Origin: Brevibacterium yomogidense | Lineage (GTDB): Bacteria; Actinomycetota; Actinomycetes; Actinomycetales; Brevibacteriaceae | Assembly (NCBI RefSeq): GCF_900163715.1 | Contig: NZ_FWFF01000005.1 | Span: forward strand, 180,931 to 244,930 | DNA length: 64,000 nt | Direction of reading: 5' to 3' | In this document: in pieces, positions 1 through 8,581 of the stretch | Position numbering within the stretch: position 1 is the stretch's first letter | Layout: each line of letters begins with the position of its first letter | Program-made: the position numbers and the translations under genes | Notes under the pieces: model-generated | What the model saw: the letters and a program-made list of their open reading frames with translations, nothing else | The model's database searches: none | What the model was told of the DNA's origin: nothing

Positions 1-665
1 CGATCACCCTCGACCGCCGCCTCACACCCGTCTTCATCGGACTGGGAGCGGTTGCCGGTCTCGCCCTGGCTTTCATCGCCGGGCCCGTCACCGCCTGGCT
101 GCTCGACCGCGTGGACTCCGCTCCGGTCTTCCTGCGCATCGTCGACGAGGTCCCGCTCGTCGTGGCACTCCCGGCGCTGACCGTGATCGGCGCGCTCGCA
201 GGCTGGTTCGTGTTCGCGATCTGGGAGGGTGAAGTCGGCACAGTGACCCTCGATGCGGACGGCGTGCTCATCACGAAGGAGAAGTCATCGGCTCGTTTCA
301 TGACCGACGAGATCGCGGAGGCCTTCCTCGACGGCGACGAGCTGGTACTCGTCGACGACGCCACCCGGGAACTCTCCCGCACCGCATCGGACAACGGGTT
401 GGAACCGCGCCTTCGCACGGCCTTCGAAGCCCACGGCATCACGTGGCGCGGCAACGAGGACCCTCGCGGAGGCGCATTCCAGCCGTGGGTCGATCGCGGT
501 GCGGAGCTCGACGCAGAAGACCACGCGCTGCTGCGCGCCCGTCAGCGGGCACTGACCGACAAACGCGCAGGAGAGGCCGCCACCCTGCGTGATCAGCTGC
601 GCGATCGCGACATCGTCGTCCGCGACAGGGACAAGGCTCAGCAGATCCGACGGATCACCGGCTGA
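1..665 (+). CDS. YqeB-like membrane protein (5' end missing)
   Basis: The reading frame is already open at base 3 and runs to a TGA at 663-665, so the gene begins before the window. About 220 residues are visible. Two hydrophobic stretches (near visible residues 10-35 and 50-75) are followed by a soluble C-terminal half that is charged and ends in an Arg/Asp-rich helix. This layout of two membrane spans plus a cytosolic tail matches the uncharacterised YqeB family of Gram-positive bacteria; the match rests on general resemblance. It converges on the esterase gene with a 13-bp gap. Function unknown. Confidence 0.6.
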   Translation, partial: ITLDRRLTPVFIGLGAVAGLALAFIAGPVTAWLLDRVDSAPVFLRIVDEVPLVVALPALTVIGALAGWFVFAIWEGEVGTVTLDADGVLITKEKSSARFMTDEIAEAFLDGDELVLVDDATRELSRTASDNGLEPRLRTAFEAHGITWRGNEDPRGGAFQPWVDRGAELDAEDHALLRARQRALTDKRAGEAATLRDQLRDRDIVVRDRDKAQQIRRITG

Positions 666-678
666 GAATTTGCAGTCC

Positions 679-1785
679 TCACCCCTCCGCGAACCTCGCA
701 GCGATGAACTGGGCGCCCTCCGTCAGCGTAAAGTTCGCTTCGTCCAGCAGCCTGCCGAAGTGCAGGTAGGAGTGCAGCACGCCCGGCACTTCCCGCACAT
801 CAGGGGTGTGCCCCGCCCGCCGCAGCGACTCCGCAAACGCCGTCGCATCGTCCGCCAGCGGATCCAGTTCCGCCGAGCGCATGAACACCGGCGGCAGTCC
901 GCTCAGGTCCGAGCGCAGCGTCTGCACGTACGGGCTGTCGGCATCCGCCGGATCCGCGTACAGCGCGTCCTGGAAGCCGGACAGGTCGTCCATCTTCATG
1001 CCGTCCCACCAGCCGCCCCACAACCGGCGCGCCGCGGAATCCTTCAGCCCGAAGCCGCCGTAGATCAGCACCAGGGCCTGCAGCCGCGAGAACACGTCGG
1101 GAGCCTCGTCCCGCAGCAGCAGAGCGGCACCGATCGACAAGCCCGACCCTGCGGAATCCCCCGCGAAGGCCAGCCGGCTGCCGTCCAGCCCCAGCTCCTC
1201 GCCGTGCTCCGCCACATGAGCCGTGACTCCGGCGCATTCGCGCAGCGCCTGCGGGAACTTCACCTCCGGCGACAGGGAGTAGTCCACTGCGACGACCGCC
1301 GCCCCACTGTGATGGGCGAGCATCCGGTGGATGCGGTCGTGCGTGTCCAGGTCTCCCAGCGTGAAGCCTCCGCCGTGGAAGAACAGGATCGCGGGGACCA
1401 GGCCTGACCCATCCGCGCTCCCGGCGGCGTCCACGGTCACCGGCAGGTGGATCCGCACGGGCACATCCACCCCCGCGGCGTGGATCCGCAGCTCCCGCGT
1501 CGACGCCATCGTCGGCCCGCCCTCGTTCCAGAAGGCTCGCTCCGCGCGATAGTCCGCCCGAGCAGCCTCGGTGGGGTCCTCCGGCAGTGTCAGCTCCGCC
1601 CGTCTGCGGGCCTCGTCGTCGAACTGGTGCTCCAAGACCGCCCGCATCTGCGGAGTGATCTTCGCCCGCAGATATGCGGGCAGGTCCTCGAAGCGCGACC
1701 GCGTCGCGCCGGAATCGTCGTGCACAGAATCTCCTCTCGCAGCACTGCCGCTGGCAGAACCGCCGCTCACAGAACTGCTGCTCAC
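679..1785 (-). CDS. alpha/beta hydrolase, hormone-sensitive-lipase family esterase
   Basis: The 368-residue protein has the HSL-family oxyanion motif HGGG (137-140), nucleophile motif GDSAG with Ser211, the acid Asp308 in AELDPLADD, and the base His338. These enzymes hydrolyse short-chain carboxyl esters in the cytosol. The GTG start overlaps the TGA of the upstream ABC ATPase gene as GTGA, so it is the last gene of that operon. Residues 1-15 are encoded by a 15-bp tandem repeat, so the true N-terminus could lie later. Because the operon is next to carnitine-degradation genes, a role in freeing carnitine from short-chain acylcarnitines is plausible but only inferred. Confidence 0.85.
   Translation of the reverse strand: MSSSSVSGGSASGSAARGDSVHDDSGATRSRFEDLPAYLRAKITPQMRAVLEHQFDDEARRRAELTLPEDPTEAARADYRAERAFWNEGGPTMASTRELRIHAAGVDVPVRIHLPVTVDAAGSADGSGLVPAILFFHGGGFTLGDLDTHDRIHRMLAHHSGAAVVAVDYSLSPEVKFPQALRECAGVTAHVAEHGEELGLDGSRLAFAGDSAGSGLSIGAALLLRDEAPDVFSRLQALVLIYGGFGLKDSAARRLWGGWWDGMKMDDLSGFQDALYADPADADSPYVQTLRSDLSGLPPVFMRSAELDPLADDATAFAESLRRAGHTPDVREVPGVLHSYLHFGRLLDEANFTLTEGAQFIAARFAEG
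1741..1785 (-). repeat. 15-bp tandem repeat at an ABC/esterase stop-start overlap
   Basis: On the minus strand three consecutive 15-bp units begin GTGAGCAGCAGTTCT, GTGAGCGGCGGTTCT and GCCAGCGGCAGTGCT. The first unit holds the GTGA overlap joining the ATPase stop to the esterase start, and the second repeats GTGA. They encode the Ser/Gly/Ala-rich first 15 residues of the esterase. Confidence 0.8.
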
Positions 1786-3491
1786 AGCTGCGGGATGTCC
1801 GACAGTAGAGCCTTCGTGTATTCGTGGGTGGGGTTCTCCAGCACGTCCTCCACGGTGCCGCGGTCCACGATCACGCCCTTGTTCAGCACGTTGATGTGGC
1901 CGGACACGTGCCGGGCCAGTGTGATGTTGTGGGTGACGAAGAGGATCGCCAGCCCGCGCTCCTCCCGCAGTGTGTTCAGCAGCGACACGATCGACGCCTG
2001 GACGGACACGTCCAGCGCGCTCGTGATCTCATCGCACACCAGCACGCGGGGCGCGTTCACCAGGGCGCGAGCGATCGCCGCGCGCTGCCGCTCACCGCCG
2101 GACAGATCGCCGGGCCTGCGGTCGTAGAAGGACCGGCCCAGACGCACCGCGTCCAGCGCCTCCTCCACCGTCTGCTTGTGTTCGCTGCGGGGAAGCCTCT
2201 TGCTCATCTCCAGTGGAACGGTGAGCGACTCCCCGATCGTGCGTCGCGGGTTGAGCGACGAGAACGGCGACTGGAAGACGTACTGGATCTCCTGGCGGTG
2301 GTCGATCGTGCGCTTGCGCGTCGACTTCGCCAGCTCTTCGCCCCGGTACCTCACGGAGCCCGTGTAACCGTCCACCAATCCGGTGATGCAGCGCGAGAGC
2401 GTCGTCTTCCCGGAGCCGGACTCGCCCAGGATCATCGTGGACTCCCCCGGCTCCAGCGTCATGTCGATGCTGCTGAGCACGACGTTGTCCCCGAACTTCA
2501 TCGCCAGGTCGGTCACCTCCAGCAGATACGGCTCTGCAGATTCCATCGCCGAGGCCTCGGTCGCCTCGCCCGGCTCGCTCACCTGTGTCTCGCTCGCCTG
2601 CGTCTCCACCGCCTCGGATTCGCGCATCGTGGCCGCGGACAGGTCCTTGCGGCCGGCCAGGTCCGGAACGGCGGCCAGGAGCCGCTTCGTGTAGTCGTGC
2701 TCCGGCCGGTGCAGCACCTGCTGCGCCGGACCCTCCTCCACGAGCTCACCGCGCAGCATGACCGCGACCCGATCCGCCAGCTCCGCGACGACGGCGAGGT
2801 CGTGCGTGATGTAGAGGCTTGCGACATCGTGCCTGCGGGTCATGTCCCGGATGGTGTCCAGGACGTGTGCCTGTGTGGAGACGTCCAGTCCGGTGGTGGG
2901 CTCATCGAGGATGAGGACGTCCGGGAACATCGCGAACGCCATCGCGATGCCGATGCGCTGCTGCTGGCCGCCGGACAGCTGGTGGGGCCAGCGGCGCTGA
3001 TACTCGTCAGTCCCCGGCAGTCCCACGTCCTCGAGCACTTCCTTCACCCGCGCGCCGCGTTCGGCAGACGACTTCCCGAAAGCGTGGACGTCCAGGACCT
3101 CCCTGATCTGCTCCCCCACCCGGATGGCGGGGTTGAGGGACAGTGCGGGGTCCTGTGGGATGTAGGCGACGCGTGATCCCCGCAGCTCGCGGGTCTGCTC
3201 CGTGCTGAGCGATTCGAGGTAGAACGGATCCCCGTCTCGCGGGAACAGCTCGATCCCGCCAGCGGTGTGCTGGAGCCCTGTGCGATAGTGCCCCATGCAG
3301 GCGAGCCCCGCCGTGGTCTTGCCTGAACCGGACTCCCCCACCAGTCCCAGGATCTGGCCGCGGTACAGCTCCAGCGAGATTCCCAGCAGGATCTCACTGC
3401 CGCCCACTGCGGACACTCGCAGGTCGTCCATCCGCAGGACGGTCGACAGATCCTCGACCGTGTCTGCGGTCGTCGTCATCGCGGTACTCAT
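1782..3491 (-). CDS. Fused dual-ATPase subunit of a peptide/nickel-type ABC importer
   Basis: This 569-residue protein joins two DppD/DppF-type ATPases. The first has Walker A GESGSGKTT (52-60), signature LSGGQ (172-176) and Walker B LILDEP (193-198); the second has Walker A at 356-364, LSGGE (463-467) and LVCDE (484-488). A low-complexity linker (about 290-320) with repeated ETQ/SE units joins them. It powers import through the two permeases encoded just upstream. ATG at 3489-3491 overlaps the permease stop as ATGA, which fixes this start over a longer in-frame extension. The substrate cannot be read from the ATPase. Confidence 0.93.
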   Translation of the reverse strand: MSTAMTTTADTVEDLSTVLRMDDLRVSAVGGSEILLGISLELYRGQILGLVGESGSGKTTAGLACMGHYRTGLQHTAGGIELFPRDGDPFYLESLSTEQTRELRGSRVAYIPQDPALSLNPAIRVGEQIREVLDVHAFGKSSAERGARVKEVLEDVGLPGTDEYQRRWPHQLSGGQQQRIGIAMAFAMFPDVLILDEPTTGLDVSTQAHVLDTIRDMTRRHDVASLYITHDLAVVAELADRVAVMLRGELVEEGPAQQVLHRPEHDYTKRLLAAVPDLAGRKDLSAATMRESEAVETQASETQVSEPGEATEASAMESAEPYLLEVTDLAMKFGDNVVLSSIDMTLEPGESTMILGESGSGKTTLSRCITGLVDGYTGSVRYRGEELAKSTRKRTIDHRQEIQYVFQSPFSSLNPRRTIGESLTVPLEMSKRLPRSEHKQTVEEALDAVRLGRSFYDRRPGDLSGGERQRAAIARALVNAPRVLVCDEITSALDVSVQASIVSLLNTLREERGLAILFVTHNITLARHVSGHINVLNKGVIVDRGTVEDVLENPTHEYTKALLSDIPQL

Positions 3492-4405
3492 GATTTCTCC
3501 ACATTCGTCGAGGCCGTGGCGCGTGCGATCGCGTCGGCCAGCAGGTTCGTGCCGATCGTGAGGATCGCGATCGCCACGACCGGCAGGATCACGCCCCACG
3601 GCTGGATGCTCAGTGCGATGCGGTTCTCGTTGATCATGAGGCCCCAGTCCGCTGTGGGCGGCTGCATGCCCAGCCCCAGGAAGGACAGGGAGGCGATCGA
3701 GCCGATCGAGTACGTGAGGCGGAGTCCGGCTTCGACGCTCAGCGGCCCCATGATGTTGGGGACGATCTCACGGAAGATGATCCGGGCGCGCGGCACCGCG
3801 TACATCTCTGCGGCCCGGATGTAGTCCTCGTTGATGACGTTGAGTGTGGCCGCACGCGACACGCGTGCGATGCGGGGTGCGTGCGTGATGCCGATGACCA
3901 TGATGAGGACCCAGCCCTGCGGTCCCAGCACCACGATCGCGAGCATCGCGAAGACCAGCTGCGGAATGGCCAGCAGCACGTCGTTGCAGCGCATGATGAC
4001 CGCGTCGACGGCGCCGCCGGCGTACGCGGCCGTCATGCCGAAGGCCGCTCCGACGATGAGGCCGACGGCCGTCGCCGCGACGGAGTAGGTCACCAGCAGG
4101 GCTCCGCCGGCCAGGAAGCGGGAGGCGACGGAGCGCCCCAGATCGTCCGTGCCGAAGAGACCGCTGTCCTGGAAGGGCCGGTCTGCGAATGCGGTGGGCG
4201 AGTAGCCCGTGAGGACGGGAGCCAGCAGCGGGCCCAGGAAGGCGAGCAGCACGATCAGCGCCGTGAGGATGACGCCGATCCGCCCCTCCGACTGGGCCCA
4301 GACCCGCTGGACGATATTGGTGGGCTTCGAAGCGGATTGCTTGAGCTCCGCCGACTGGTCCTCACGGTGCATGCCGGAGGGATCGACCACGGTGTTCTCA
4401 CTCAT
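3488..4405 (-). CDS. ABC importer permease, DppC-like
   Basis: A 305-residue inner-membrane permease with an N-terminal tail, about six hydrophobic segments and the EAA-type loop region before the final spans. It has the DppC/OppC organisation and would pair with the DppB-like permease. ATG at 4403-4405 overlaps the upstream stop as ATGA, and its own stop overlaps the ATPase start, so the four transporter genes are translationally coupled. Confidence 0.9.
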   Translation of the reverse strand: MSENTVVDPSGMHREDQSAELKQSASKPTNIVQRVWAQSEGRIGVILTALIVLLAFLGPLLAPVLTGYSPTAFADRPFQDSGLFGTDDLGRSVASRFLAGGALLVTYSVAATAVGLIVGAAFGMTAAYAGGAVDAVIMRCNDVLLAIPQLVFAMLAIVVLGPQGWVLIMVIGITHAPRIARVSRAATLNVINEDYIRAAEMYAVPRARIIFREIVPNIMGPLSVEAGLRLTYSIGSIASLSFLGLGMQPPTADWGLMINENRIALSIQPWGVILPVVAIAILTIGTNLLADAIARATASTNVEKS

Positions 4406-5355
4406 GACGCGCTCCTCAGCTTGGGGTTGGACATGATGCCGACGATGTCCGCCAGTAGGTTGACCACGACGTAGACGACGGCGACGATCATCGAGACCGC
4501 CTGCACGACCTGCACGTCACGGAAGGTGACGGCGTCGATGAGTGCCTGTCCGATGCCGGGGTAGCGGAACAGGAACTCGACGACCACGACGCCGCCGGCC
4601 AGCCAGGCCAGCTGGATGGCGATCACCTGGGCGACGGGACCGACGGCATGCGGCACTGCGTGGCGCATGATGACCTGCCGTTCGGGGACGCCCTTGAGCC
4701 GCGCCATCTCGACGTAGCCGGAGTCCAGGACGTCGATCATCGTCGCGCGCATCATGCGTGCGATGTACGGGGCGACGACGAGCGCCAGGGTGATGGTCGG
4801 CAGGATCAGCTGCGACGGGAACATCCACACCTGCTGCCCCGGGGGCGACATGGTCACCGCGGGCAGGATCTGGAAGACGGTCGTCGCGAAGATCGTCACG
4901 AGCACGATGCCGATGACGAACTCCGGCAGTGCTGCGAGGGTCAGGCTCACCCACGTGACGGCCTTGTCGCGGCGCTTGCCGCGGTGCAGAGCGGAGAAGA
5001 TGCCGAAGCCCAGGCCCAGCGGGATCGAGATGACTGCGGCCAGCACCATGAGCACGAGGCTCGAGACGATCCGGTCGGAGAGCAGCGCACTGACGGGACC
5101 GCCGAAAGCGGTGGACATGCCGAAGTCGCCCACGAACAGTCCGCCCAGCCACAGGAAGTACCGCACGATGGCCGGCTGGTCGAGGTTGAGCTGTGCCTGC
5201 AGTGCGGCCACACGCTCCGGTGTGGCCTGCTGGCCGAGGATCGCGCGGGCGGGATCACCCGGCAGCAGCAGTGTCGCGAAGAACACCAGCACGGACACTG
5301 CCAGGAGGATGAACAGGGACAGGACGAGTCTGCGGAGGATCAGCTTCGCCATCAT
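4402..5355 (-). CDS. ABC importer permease, DppB-like
   Basis: A 317-residue protein of the DppB/OppB family: an N-terminal span (about 8-30), the family phrase LLPGDPARAILG after it, and further spans to the C-terminus. It forms the translocation pore with the DppC-like partner. The start (5353-5355) overlaps the stop of the binding-protein gene as ATGA. Confidence 0.92.
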   Translation of the reverse strand: MMAKLILRRLVLSLFILLAVSVLVFFATLLLPGDPARAILGQQATPERVAALQAQLNLDQPAIVRYFLWLGGLFVGDFGMSTAFGGPVSALLSDRIVSSLVLMVLAAVISIPLGLGFGIFSALHRGKRRDKAVTWVSLTLAALPEFVIGIVLVTIFATTVFQILPAVTMSPPGQQVWMFPSQLILPTITLALVVAPYIARMMRATMIDVLDSGYVEMARLKGVPERQVIMRHAVPHAVGPVAQVIAIQLAWLAGGVVVVEFLFRYPGIGQALIDAVTFRDVQVVQAVSMIVAVVYVVVNLLADIVGIMSNPKLRSAS

Positions 5356-6935
5356 GAGACTTCACCCATCCAGTTGCGTCGGAACGTGTATCCGGACAGC
5401 GGCAGACCCGTCGCGTTCTCGACGAACCCGCCCACATAGCTCTGGTAGGCGTCGGCCTGATTGCCGAACCCCCAGATGATGTAGCCGCCTTCCTCGTACA
5501 GCTGGTGCTGCGCCTGGCGGATGAGCTCACCGCGCAGCCGCGGGTTGGTCTCCGACCGGGCACGGTAGAACGTGTCCGCGAAGTCCTCATCCGTGTACTG
5601 CGTCTCGTTCGTGCTCGATTCCTCGAGTGCGCACGATGTGGCCTGCGGGATGAAGTTGCGGGTGTACCAGAAGCTCTGGGCGAAGTCCCACGACAGGTAG
5701 TTCTCGCCGAAGAAGGTGGTGGTGTCGACGCGGCGGATGTCGACGGTGATGCCCGCGAGCTTCGCCTGCTCCGCGTACACCTGCGCCGCCTCGACGGCAC
5801 CGGCCTGGATGGGCGCGGTCACCAGTTCGACCGTGAGGCCGTCGGGGTAGCCGGCGTCCGCGAGCAGCCGCTTCGCCTCGTCGATGTCCTGCGTGCGCTG
5901 CGGCAGGTCGGAGGGGTAGTCCGGGTCCAGCGGGGAGAACATGTCGTTGCCCAGCCGTCCGTGGCCGGAGAAGACCTGTTCGAGCATCTCCTCGCGGTCC
6001 ACCACCAGGCGCATCGCCTGTCGCACGCGCACGTCGTCGAACGGCGCCTTGTCCACACGCATGGAGAAGGGCAGCCACATGCCGGTCTCAGAATTGAGGA
6101 TGCGCATCCGCTCATCCGATTCGATGACGTCGACCAGCGAGAGGGGGATCTGGCCCACGCAGTCCACCTGGCTGGACAGGAGCGCGTTGATGACCGCGTC
6201 CGTGTCGTTGAAGTTCAGCAGGTGGACTTCGTCCAGATAGGGGCCCTCGTCCCAGTAGTCGTGGTTCGCCTCGAGCACGGCGGACTGCCCGGGCTCGAAC
6301 GACTTGAGCTTGAAGGGCCCGGAGCCGATCGGATTCTCCGGGTCGTAGCCGCGCGGCACGATCCCCATGGCGTACTGGCCGAGCGCGTCGTCCAGAGCAC
6401 TGTTGGCCTCGTTCAGGCGGAACTCGACGGTGTAGTCGTCGGTGGCGACGACCTCGTCGAGCATGGCCAGACCGGCCGCGCCGGACTTCGGGTCGTCCGG
6501 GTCGGTGATCCGCTCGAACGTGAAGACGACATCGTCTGCGGTGAGCGGCTTCCCGTCGTGGAAGGTCACGCCTTCGCGGATCTTCGCGGTCCAGACGGTG
6601 CCGTCGTCGTTCGTCTCGAACGTCTCCGCCAGCCTGTGCTGCAGCTCGAACTCATCGCCGCGGATGAGCAGGGTGTCGTAGATGTTGATCACGCGCGCGG
6701 AGTCCCCGGAGTTCACCGGGATGTGCGCATCGACCGTGTCCGCGGACGAACCGCCGGACAGTCCGACTCGCAGTGCGCCGCCGCGCTGCGGCCCACCGCT
6801 CATGTCCACCTGGGCGGCGGGGCCGGGCCCGCACGCGGCGAGCAGCCCGACCGAGCCGACCCCGATGGCCCCTCCCAATATCCCTCTGCGGGTGAGCGCC
6901 TGCTCCACCCGTCTCAGTCCGGTTCCCGTTCTCAT
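5352..6935 (-). CDS. Family 5 extracellular solute-binding lipoprotein
   Basis: A 527-residue binding protein for the ABC importer. The N-terminus carries a twin-arginine pair (residues 16-17, TRRGILGG) followed by a hydrophobic stretch and lipobox LLAAC with Cys35, suggesting Tat-dependent export and lipid anchoring. The body has family 5 (DppA/OppA-like) features such as the TADDVVFTFER phrase. ATG at 6935 is preferred over an in-frame GTG at 6956 because GGGAAGG lies just upstream. This family binds peptides, nickel, glycosides and other solutes; a carnitine-related ligand is inferred from the neighbouring cdh genes. Confidence 0.92.
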   Translation of the reverse strand: MRTGTGLRRVEQALTRRGILGGAIGVGSVGLLAACGPGPAAQVDMSGGPQRGGALRVGLSGGSSADTVDAHIPVNSGDSARVINIYDTLLIRGDEFELQHRLAETFETNDDGTVWTAKIREGVTFHDGKPLTADDVVFTFERITDPDDPKSGAAGLAMLDEVVATDDYTVEFRLNEANSALDDALGQYAMGIVPRGYDPENPIGSGPFKLKSFEPGQSAVLEANHDYWDEGPYLDEVHLLNFNDTDAVINALLSSQVDCVGQIPLSLVDVIESDERMRILNSETGMWLPFSMRVDKAPFDDVRVRQAMRLVVDREEMLEQVFSGHGRLGNDMFSPLDPDYPSDLPQRTQDIDEAKRLLADAGYPDGLTVELVTAPIQAGAVEAAQVYAEQAKLAGITVDIRRVDTTTFFGENYLSWDFAQSFWYTRNFIPQATSCALEESSTNETQYTDEDFADTFYRARSETNPRLRGELIRQAQHQLYEEGGYIIWGFGNQADAYQSYVGGFVENATGLPLSGYTFRRNWMGEVS

Positions 6936-7050
6936 CGTGCCTTCCCTCTTCCTCACGTCGCCGGCTCAGCGAATCGCTCTCCGGCACACACCCAGCGGAC
7001 ACGGTCCGGGGACCGTCCCGCTCGGGCTCCTCTGTTCAGTCGTCGGTCGC

Positions 7051-7095
7051 GGCGCCGTCGTCGTGGTGCACGTCCTCGTGGTGCACGACGGCGCC
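7051..7095 (-). terminator. Inverted repeat between cdhB and the transporter genes
   Basis: Perfect 11-bp arms GGCGCCGTCGT (7051-7061) and ACGACGGCGCC (7085-7095) flank a 23-nt loop that can pair internally. It starts 8 bp after the cdhB stop on the minus strand. There is no clear T-run, so it may be a weak terminator or an attenuator/RNA stabiliser that sets different expression levels for cdh and transporter genes. Confidence 0.45.
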
Positions 7096-7103
7096 GCTGG
7101 GCG

Positions 7104-7544
7104 TCAGATCCGCACGGCACGCCCCACCCAGACCGGCGGGGAGATCCGATGCTCCGCCGCCGAGGCCGCAGTCGCCTCCGGCAGCACCGTCGCCCGGCCG
7201 TCGGCCTGGCTGACATGGATCCCGAGGATCTCCTCCGTCGCGACGAGCTCGTCGCCCACGAACATCTCGTGGGCGAGGTGGAGCTTCTTCTGCGCGACGC
7301 CCACGACGTGGGTGCGCACTCGCAGCCGCGCGCCCTGGGCGACCTCCTGCAGGTAGCGGACGTGCGCCTCCACTGTGTAGAGCGAGCAGCCAGACTCCTG
7401 CCGGTAGTCGGGGCCCAGACCCAGTGCGTCCATCGCGGCATCGGTCGCGAAGCCGAACACCAGGACGTAGTAGCCCTCCGTCAGGTGGCCGTTGTAGTCG
7501 ATCCAGTCCTCGAGGACGGGGGTTTCGTACGTCGTGAGGCTCAT
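7104..7544 (-). CDS. cdhB: Betainyl-CoA thioesterase (hotdog fold), CdhB-like
   Basis: A 146-residue single-hotdog thioesterase with the 4HBT-type motif DYNGHL near residues 16-21, where the Asp is the usual catalytic residue. The start overlaps the cdhA stop as ATGA. In Pseudomonas the carnitine operon contains cdhC, cdhA and cdhB in that order, and the same order is present here. The assigned step is hydrolysis of betainyl-CoA to glycine betaine plus CoA. The family is generic, so the assignment depends on context. Confidence 0.8.
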   Translation of the reverse strand: MSLTTYETPVLEDWIDYNGHLTEGYYVLVFGFATDAAMDALGLGPDYRQESGCSLYTVEAHVRYLQEVAQGARLRVRTHVVGVAQKKLHLAHEMFVGDELVATEEILGIHVSQADGRATVLPEATAASAAEHRISPPVWVGRAVRI

Positions 7545-8578
7545 GCGGCGCCGCCGTCGGACCGCTGGCCGTTCGGCTGAGGGCTGGTCTGTGCGCCGGC
7601 GCCCTCCGCAGCCCCGGGCATGCTCGAGCGCAGTTCGCCGACGACCCGGCGGATGTCGATGATCGCGGCGTCGCGAGCCGCGACCAGGTCGTCGAAGGAG
7701 CGCCCGTCTGCCTCGTCGTCGCAGCCCGCGATGACCGCGTCGCGCAGCTCTGGTGTGAGCTCCGGTGCGGTGAGCCGGGTCCACGGGGAGAGCAGTGAGG
7801 GACCGAAGTGGTCGAGCATGTGGGCCATGCCGCCCTCTCCCCCGGCCAGTGCGAAGGTGAGCATGGGGCCCTGCAGGGGCCAGCGCAGCCCCGGGCCATC
7901 GGTGATGGCGCGGTCGATCTGGTCGACGGTGGCCTCGCCCTCGTTCACCATGTGGAGCGCCTCGCGCCACAGCGCCTCCTGGAGGCGATTGGCGATGAAG
8001 CCCGGGACTTCCCGCTCCATACGGATGACCGACTTGCCGATCGCGTCGTACCACTCAGCGGCCCAGTCCACGGCATCCGGCGCGGTGCGCTCGCCGCCGA
8101 CGACCTCGACCAGGGGGATGAGGTAGGGCGGGTTGAAGGGGTGGCCGACGACCAGACGGTCGGCGATGCCCTCCTCGGCGGCGAGGACGGCCATGTCCGT
8201 CATCGAGTAGCCGGAGGTGGAAGAGGCGATGACGACGTCATCGGCAGCCGCGCGGGCGATCCCGGCGAGCAGCTCCTGCTTCATCTCCAGGACCTCGGGC
8301 GCGGATTCCTGGACGAAGCCTGCGCCGTCCAGGGCATCGGCCAGGTCCGTGTGGACGCTCCAGGCGTCCTTGTCCGCGTTCGCGGCCAGGCCCAGACGAG
8401 TGAGCGCGGGCCATGCGGAGTCGATGAGGCGTCCGAGCTTCTCCCCCGCCACCGGGCTGGGGTCCCATACGCGCACCCGCAGGCCGCGGGCCAGGAAGTA
8501 GGCGGCCCAGCCGCCGCCGATCGTGCCGGCGCCCACGCAGGCGACGGTGTCGATGGAGTCGATATCGCGAAGCTGCAT
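7541..8578 (-). CDS. cdhA: L-carnitine 3-dehydrogenase (NAD+)
   Basis: A 345-residue member of the 3-hydroxyacyl-CoA dehydrogenase family: Rossmann motif GAGTIGGG (residues 16-23), then GHPFNPPYLIPLVEVV containing His146 and Asn149, then a C-terminal domain with GPGLRWPLQGP and LAGGEGGM, phrases typical of carnitine dehydrogenases rather than fatty-acid enzymes. It oxidises L-carnitine to 3-dehydrocarnitine in the cytosol. It lies 3 bp after the cdhC stop and overlaps cdhB. Position and order strongly support the assignment. Confidence 0.88.
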   Translation of the reverse strand: MQLRDIDSIDTVACVGAGTIGGGWAAYFLARGLRVRVWDPSPVAGEKLGRLIDSAWPALTRLGLAANADKDAWSVHTDLADALDGAGFVQESAPEVLEMKQELLAGIARAAADDVVIASSTSGYSMTDMAVLAAEEGIADRLVVGHPFNPPYLIPLVEVVGGERTAPDAVDWAAEWYDAIGKSVIRMEREVPGFIANRLQEALWREALHMVNEGEATVDQIDRAITDGPGLRWPLQGPMLTFALAGGEGGMAHMLDHFGPSLLSPWTRLTAPELTPELRDAVIAGCDDEADGRSFDDLVAARDAAIIDIRRVVGELRSSMPGAAEGAGAQTSPQPNGQRSDGGAA

Positions 8579-8581
8579 GTC

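Noticed and set aside
3492..3599. 36-residue N-terminal extension of the dual ATPase
   Set aside because: It overlaps the permease coding sequence in another frame; ATGA coupling at 3488-3491 sets the start.
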